A stretch of 64,000 nt of DNA, taken from Owenia fusiformis (taxonomy: Eukaryota > Annelida > Polychaeta > Sabellida > Oweniidae). Where the stretch lies: contig CAIIXF020000005.1 in the NCBI GenBank assembly GCA_903813345.2, forward strand, positions 37,763,375 through 37,827,374, written 5' to 3'. The position numbers and the translations under genes are program-made. The notes under the pieces were generated by a model. The model was not told the origin of the DNA and searched no databases. It saw only the letters and a list, made by a program, of their open reading frames with translations. Shown here piece after piece: positions 58,549 to 64,000 of this stretch; the stretch's first letter is position 1, and each line of letters opens with the position of its first letter.

Positions 58549-61500
58549 ATTGACCAATGGAGCAACAGGACGATATTTTATGATGTGTTGGTTTCCTTTC
58601 TCCAGATCTATGATTTCTTCCCTGAATTGGAAAATAGAAAAATATTGTTTCATTTTTATCATTATTTCCTCGTTATACAGTATGAGAAAAATGTGAATAC
58701 AAACCTCAACAGAACATTTCCAGGTTCTTGGTTTTAGAATTGGATTTCATTCACTTGATATGTGGAAAAACAGTAATGAGAATCATGTTCTATTTCAATA
58801 TTACTAGCAATGCTGTCTGATCCAGCAACATTTCCTGAGTGGAGAACTGTTTATTTCTTTTTGATCAAGAGTTAGTGTAAATTGCTTTAATTTGATGGCT
58901 GTTTTAATTTGGCGGATTAATTAAGTCACCCCACTTTTTTGAAAATGAAAATCCCGCCAAATTAAATACTGCCAAATCAAAGCAGTTTACAGTAATTGAC
59001 AACTTAATACACCAACCTTGCTTCAATGGTTTCTTCATCTACTAACACACCTTCTGTATTCTGGTTTACTCGAAGAAAAACATAACTATCAAGGTTTGGT
59101 CTTACCACTGAAAAAAATATAGCAAACAGAATTAGCACAAAGCTGGAGGTTTTCATTTTTTTTATTTTAAACTATATAGTTGAATAAACTAAACTATATA
59201 TGCAAAAAGAGAAGACAACAACAAGTGTGATAAAACAAGCCACAAGAGTACATTATCACACTTACTTGCAAGTTTTGGATCAAGAGTCTGTAGATTGGGA
59301 GGCATATGGCGCAGGGCTATTTGTTTATAGTGGCTCTCATTGTGGTCCTGAAATCTACAATGAGAAAATCAACTATGCCATAGTAAAGAGTCAAATCAAA
59401 GATTACAAAATTAACAATGTTGATGTGACTTCTTCAATTTTCATACCAGCCAATTATTTGACTTATTTGTTCTTCAATCTTCTCAAAAATAAGTCTTAAT
59501 TTTAGAACTAAATCATTCCTTGTTTGACTTCTTTGATATATGGGCACTTGTCTGAGGGACTTGTCTGAACGCCCAAGCTCTAATTACAGAGAATACGGTA
59601 AGTCTATTTTCTATTTTCTAAAAGGTCCATTTTTAAGTAACCCTACAATTCAATAGTGCAATTCTTAAATAAAAATGATAAAATCTTCAGTACAAAGGAC
59701 TCACTCTTTGGCAAATGCATATTCTTCTGGTGAGAGATGTGGAGCATCTGTCTCTGGTCTGTTAGACTCCTGTTCCAGAATGTACTGCGTATTCTTCTCT
59801 ATCTGCAAGCAGATACATTTATAACATCACTGTTATATTCCAAACTCTCTGCTTGGTCTATGTCACACCATGCATGCGGCAAAAAAAGAAAAAGATATAG
59901 CCTACCAGTATTCCCCAACAGGTAACATCAGTAAAAAGGCATGCTCAATATCAGGGGTTTCACTAGAATTTCTCACAACAGGCAACATACCGTAAATGAA
60001 AACAACAGGCAAATTAATGGAAATCATAAATTTAACATGGAAAAGTTGAAAAATCCCTAAAAACAACAGGCGATTTTGTGAAAACAACCGGATAAAATCA
60101 CCTGTTGCCTGCTGCTAATGAAACACCTGATAATGCACCTACACATGGGCGTAGCCAGGGGGAGTGGGATGGGTGTGATCAACCCCGTCCCACAAAAAAG
60201 AAAAAAGCTATTTTGTAAAATATTTTGAAAAAACATTAACTTGAAATGCTCAGAAGGCACCATATAGAGGTATGAAATGTGGTTAATCAACACCAGAAAG
60301 TTCCTATTCTCTAACTTAAAAGGTTACCATGTAGTAATTACTTAAAATCTTCTCAATTTGACCCCTCCCAAATATTCTTTAGAAAGTCAATCAATGTTAG
60401 TGATCCATTTATTTACTTCACGATATCAATATGTTTTACTATTTTATCCTTTGGGAGGATTCAGAAGAAAAAAGAACTTACTTTTTCTAACCGTGTTCTT
60501 AAATAGCTGCTAAGAATAAACCGGATTCTGTCAAGCTGCAATTAAATATTGAAATTAGTATTCAGTAAAGTTGAATTAAACATCCAAAAGTGCATAGTAC
60601 AATTTTGATAAGAGACTTCTCATGATTCTTTAAAGGATCAGTAAGTAATATAAGTAAATAATATAATATACACTGTAATATTGTAAATTCTGTAAAACAG
60701 CATGGCAAATTGGAGGCATTCATAATCATCAGAGTTGTAGGTATTTATTTATAGGCCTTTATTTAAGCAATAAATTGCTAAACGTACCTCCATTCTATGG
60801 ACACTGACTTTAAAATCTCCCTTTTTCGCTCTGGATATATTTTCCTCCATTTCCTTTATTTGGTCCATCATGCACTCAACAATTTCAGTCTTTGTTTCCA
60901 ACAGTTCTGGAGAGAACTTTTCATTTAACCATGCCTGAAATCACAAGAATTTAGTTTAATGGGGTTACCCCATTGGTCAGAATCCCATTGGTCCAAATCA
61001 CAATCATGCAAATCCCAATGTTAAGCAAATCTATTTGACAACAATTTCGTATTCAGATACAGATGGTGAACACAAAAATATACATGTATTTCAAAAATCA
61101 ATTAAAATAACCATGTTTATTACAGCTAAAATTAACTATCATAAATCAACATTTAACGCCAAATGTTATGTGGAATCATTTGAGAGTAGGTGTTTCTATA
61201 TTATTGTCAAGTTATACGTTGAGGAAAATTGGTTTCAATCGATCAAGAATTTCAATACTAGTGGAACAAGTAAGTTTTTCAAACATTTTGCTGTTTATTC
61301 AGTATCACGAGGCTCAATTATGACCAAGAATAGAGTTAATTTGTTATAAAAAGACCGCAAAAAACAATGGTGCAGGTTTTATAAGGAGAAGTATTATGAT
61401 AGTACTAGTAGAGATATCGGACTTCCAAAAACAGGAAGTGAAATTATATCCATTTTTTTCCAAGAAGTCTGCCTCACTTTGTATTTCTTTAGAATGTATC

Positions 61501-62472
61501 TCCTCAGAAAAATTCTGCCATCTGTGAAATATGAGCATGATATGCAAGAGGAAAAGAGCTTTAAAATGCTTTTTATTTGAAGCTTCTAGCTCAATTTTGA
61601 AAGAATATTATTAGTTGCGCAAATTTTCATAAAATTCAAGTTAAATCTTAATTTGTTGGCTTGTTTATGCCACAATCGCACCCCCTGACTGAAAACCGAC
61701 TAAGAACTGACAATAAGAACTTAAAAAGTTGAAGTGGATATTCATATGTTAATGCCGACTCTTCAAATGTTGAGGTGATTTTGTCCCCCGATTGTGCCAC
61801 AACAGAGAATTTGGCTCCCAGAATGCAACATGACACGCGCCAGCTTTCAAAATCCCGTTCCGCCATTTTGAAACCTGTCACGAGTCAATAAGGTAACTGA
61901 TGCTGCATTCTGGGAGTCAATCGTCCTTGGATAACAAACATGGCGATTCATGAAAACATTCGTTCGATTTGGTAGGAATTTATCCATCATTTGCAGGTAC
62001 ATGTATGAAGCTTTGGATTCATTTATTGTGCTACTTTTAGTGAACGGGAATTATTTTTCTACCGCTTGGGAGAGTTTGAGACACGAAACTTGGAATTTAG
62101 CTCATTGTGACAACTTTTGAACTTCGAGTTTTATTTTTGTCCCCCACTGTAGTAATTCTTTATGGCCCCTTTATGTTCAATGGTTGAAGACCACAGTAGA
62201 GTTTCCCATGTATCCAAGCCTAGTGCAACATACCACAGTGTTCGGGAGAGACTCGCCTAGCCAAACCAAATCACTAACGGTAACCGCTAATGTCCTTACT
62301 CAGGACTATATCCAATGTAGCAATATCAGATATATAATAGATCTAGGCCTATATATTATCACCCACTTGAAAAATTACTCACTTCTTCTAACTTTTGGAG
62401 AACTTCAGCTGCTGAAATCTCTTCTTCTTCACCGTCACTAGTACTTTCCGTACTTTCGAATATATCATCCAT
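58525..62472 (-). CDS. GINS4: GINS complex subunit SLD5
   Basis: Seven exons in transcript order: 62472-62383, 60934-60788, 60535-60482, 59802-59705, 59354-59266, 59107-59017, 58621-58525 (221 aa; human 223). SLD5 is one of four GINS subunits; with CDC45 and MCM2-7 it forms the replicative helicase. Evidence: acidic N terminus (SDGEEEEISAAEVLQKLEE), then AWLNEKFSPELLE, IVECMMDQIKEMEENISRAK, IRFILSSYLRTRLEKIE, LSPEEYAFAKEF, IALRHMPPNLQ, RPNLDSYVFLRV and EEIIDLEKGNQHIIKYRPVAPLV, in the order of the human protein. The helical A domain is followed by the small C-terminal B domain. Exon 5 uses the acceptor TTGTAG|ATTTCAG, which keeps frame; the nearby TTTCAG does not. Confidence 0.95.
58875..58992. 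mobile_element. 118-bp hairpin MITE (GINS4 intron 6)
   Basis: GTGTAAATTGCTTTAATTTG at the left and CAAATCAAAGCAGTTTACAG at the right, with AATTTGGCGG / CCGCCAAATT inside, flanked by TA. Nearly a full palindrome. Confidence 0.7.
59950..60132. mobile_element. MITE with TCAGGGGTTTCA ends (GINS4 intron 3)
   Basis: ATCAGGGGTTTCACTAG at the left and CTAATGAAACACCTGAT at the right are inverted; AACAGGCAACA and TGTTGCCTG are a second inverted pair; AACAGGC recurs inside. hAT-like by its ends, unproven. Confidence 0.6.
62186..62335. repeat. Inverted repeat arm A (GINS4 intron 1)
   Basis: Contains GAGTTTCCCAT, a 53-bp core at 62210-62262 (GTATCCAAGCCTAGTGCAAC through CTCGCCTAGCC) and AATCACTAACGGTAACCGCT. 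The core is the reverse complement of 63358-63408 except for a 2-bp gap. Arm A looks like an internally deleted version of arm B. Confidence 0.9.
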
Positions 62473-62604
62473 CTTCAGTTTTGTGAACGTAATGCTTCTA
62501 TTACCTCTAGTTCTCGATAATACTGATCATTTTCTTTTTTTCATTTTAACTTACCGCCAACGGGATTTTGCGGGATTTCAGTGAGAACTTGCGAGATCAT
62601 CAAA
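62473..62604. promoter_or_regulatory. Bidirectional promoter of GINS4 and tankyrase
   Basis: Only 132 bp separate the GINS4 ATG (62472, minus) from the tankyrase ATG (62605, plus), so both 5' UTRs and core promoters must overlap or transcription starts must lie within the coding region of the partner. CG dinucleotides are denser here than in the flanks; no TATA box is evident. Confidence 0.75.
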
Positions 62605-62794
62605 ATGGCGACAGGAATTCGGAGAGCCTTGGTTCAAGAACCATCTTCTCCATTGATTTCTGAAGCTGGTAGAGAGTTATTTGAAGCCTGTAAAAATGGG
62701 GACTTAGTTAAGGTCAAGAAGCTCGTAAATACCAGTAATGTTAACGCCAAAGACACAGCAGGAAGGAAAAGTTCGCCTCTACATTTCGCTGCAG
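62605..62794 (+). CDS. TNKS: Tankyrase, first coding exon (partial at window end)
   Basis: 63 codons plus one base, ending GCTGCAG|GTAAAA. Tankyrase is a poly-ADP-ribosyltransferase with ankyrin clusters, a SAM domain and a PARP domain, acting in Wnt signalling (axin), telomeres and mitosis. The sequence [20 protein letters not shown] then [19 protein letters not shown] matches the start of the first ankyrin cluster in TNKS/TNKS2 (RELFEACRNGD, DTAGRKSTPLHFAAG). The N terminus is short, without the His/Pro/Ser tract of vertebrate TNKS1, so it is closer to TNKS2. All other exons lie beyond 64000. The rest of the window (62795-64000) is intron 1. Confidence 0.93.
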
Positions 62795-63022
62795 GTAAAA
62801 AAAATCTGGCAAAATCAATGGAAAATTGAAAAATGAAGAGAAATCGAGAAATATTATAATCCCGAGGCATATTCAGTCCCCATTTGTAATAAGATCAATA
62901 GATATATGAGAAGAATCAGGCACAAAGCAAAAGTAGAACATCCAAAACTGACAACCCAAAAAGAAACTAGATCTACAGCCCATTTCACGACTATAGTCCC
63001 GAGAACGTCTTAATCTTTTCCT

Positions 63023-63475
63023 GTGGATATAGTCCTGAGTATATAGTCCTAGCAGTTACCGTTAGTGATTAGGTTTTCTGCATAAAAAGTCATTTTCTCC
63101 TTCCCTACCCCATTTGAGCGCCATCTAGTGTTTGGGAAGTGAATCGGGACTAAATATTTATAAGGTAGGTCCTAATTTATCTGAAAACATGTCAAAGTTC
63201 AGTGGGAAATCTCATTTTAAGCTGGCAGCGGAGTGATTTTGACCTTGGTGGTTTTACCAGAATTCTCCGAGAAATCTGACGATAGAGGGGGTTAGTGTCT
63301 TCAAGTTTATTTATCTCAAAAATTCGGTGGACAACCCCTGGTAAGATTTTTATAGCAGGCTAGGCGAGTCTCTCGAACACTGTGGTATGTTGCACTAGGC
63401 TTGGATACTAGTCGTTAATAAGATACAGGGTAAAATGTTATAATGGCCACCTATGGGAAACTCTTCTGTAGTCTC
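63023..63475. repeat. Inverted repeat arm B (tankyrase intron 1)
   Basis: Holds AGCAGTTACCGTTAGTGATT at 63051-63070, the core at 63358-63408 (GGCTAGGCGAGTCTCTCGAA through GGCTTGGATAC) and ATGGGAAACTC at 63453. It is the fuller partner of arm A. Duplicated TATAGTCCTGAGTATATAG units lie at its left edge. Confidence 0.85.
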
Positions 63476-64000
63476 CAACCTGTACGATTACAACATGGGA
63501 GAATTTTTATGCCTCTTACACTTGAGATACCTACTTCAATAGATTCTTTGGTATTTTAGCATTCTTTTCGTGTAGTTGAATCCACAATTATCTGGGTTTA
63601 TCGGCAGAACGGGAACATTATTCTTTTTCATCGAGAGAGATTCCATCACTTTTCAAGATGGCAGTTGGATTTAAAAGGGCATTCCCCGTTTGACTGGCCC
63701 GGAAGTACCAATAAATGGAGGAATTTGACGGTTGAAATAACTTCAATATAACACGTAAATATTGCGATCAAAAACGAAAATTTCTTCCCTCTAATAAATG
63801 TAAATCTTGTCTTTAAATAATACAGCTGTTTGAGACTTTAGGAGGCTGTGCAAGCAAAGCTAGATCTGGAAGTTTCCTTTTTTGCCTGGAAATGTCAGGG
63901 AATTTCATTTTGAAAAAGGTGTATGAACCCTGTGTTGAAGTGTCTTGCCAGTAGCAATGGGACTTTTACCTGAAACTGTATCGGAACTCGGAACACAAGG

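Noticed and set aside
59288-59354. Using the TTTCAG acceptor for GINS4 exon 5
   Set aside because: It breaks the reading frame. The TTGTAG acceptor 7 bp upstream keeps frame and restores the expected EFxxxxES region.
1-64000. tRNA, rRNA or snoRNA genes
   Set aside because: I could not identify any cloverleaf or pol III A/B box pair by eye; a tRNAscan or Infernal run would be decisive.

Overview
The window is nuclear DNA from an animal, most likely a lophotrochozoan and probably a bivalve or gastropod mollusc. The evidence is AT-rich DNA, GT-AG introns of up to about 6 kb, metazoan gene families, frequent ACATGTACATG-type strings, and a single-domain insulin-binding protein of the perlustrin type. 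The species assignment is inference; nothing in the sequence names it. There is no prokaryotic signal: no operons, IS elements or CRISPR.

Seven genes can be read exon by exon. (1) 161-5057 +, a small secreted IGFBP-N protein in two exons. (2) 6521-24783 +, an invertebrate shootin (SHTN1) in 13 coding exons. (3) 27539-35674 -, enolase-like protein ENO4 in 12 exons. (4) 37540-41311 +, an ANKRD53 orthologue in four exons. (5) 51553-52512 -, a single-exon glycogen-targeting subunit of protein phosphatase 1 (PPP1R3B/C type). (6) 58525-62472 -, GINS complex subunit SLD5 (GINS4) in seven exons. (7) 62605 onward +, the first exon of tankyrase, whose remainder lies beyond the window. The reading frame is kept across the junctions, and encoded lengths fit the families (GINS4 221 aa, ENO4 583 aa, shootin 504 aa, ANKRD53 601 aa). 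One ENO4 junction (exon 3/4) is uncertain.

Gene order is informative. Shootin and ENO4 are tail-to-tail with poly(A) signals about 45 bp apart, the same arrangement I recall for human SHTN1/ENO4 on 10q25. A PPP1R3 gene near tankyrase resembles the vertebrate pairs PPP1R3B/TNKS (8p23) and PPP1R3C/TNKS2 (10q23). GINS4 and tankyrase are divergent across 132 bp, probably sharing a promoter. ENO4 and ANKRD53 are divergent across 1.9 kb that holds an 831-bp palindrome.

The rest is introns and intergenic DNA full of non-autonomous elements, many of them fold-back structures with long inverted arms. They include a 5.6-kb palindrome with tandem-repeat arms in shootin intron 1, a TA-flanked CAGTARAACC MITE family, elements with CAGGGTG ends, a 549-bp element with a perfect 8-bp target duplication, and a 39-bp minisatellite that runs into a shootin splice acceptor. 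The stretches 41.3-51.5 kb and 52.5-58.5 kb contain no gene I can recognise.

The strongest items for a second look are: a tandem duplication of the last GINS4 codons including the stop; inverted copies of one repeat on both sides of the GINS4/tankyrase promoter; the giant intronic palindrome with a peptide-like block kept in both arms; loss of catalytic residues in ENO4; and an X-box-like motif cluster in shootin intron 2. I did not find a clearly new multi-gene system.
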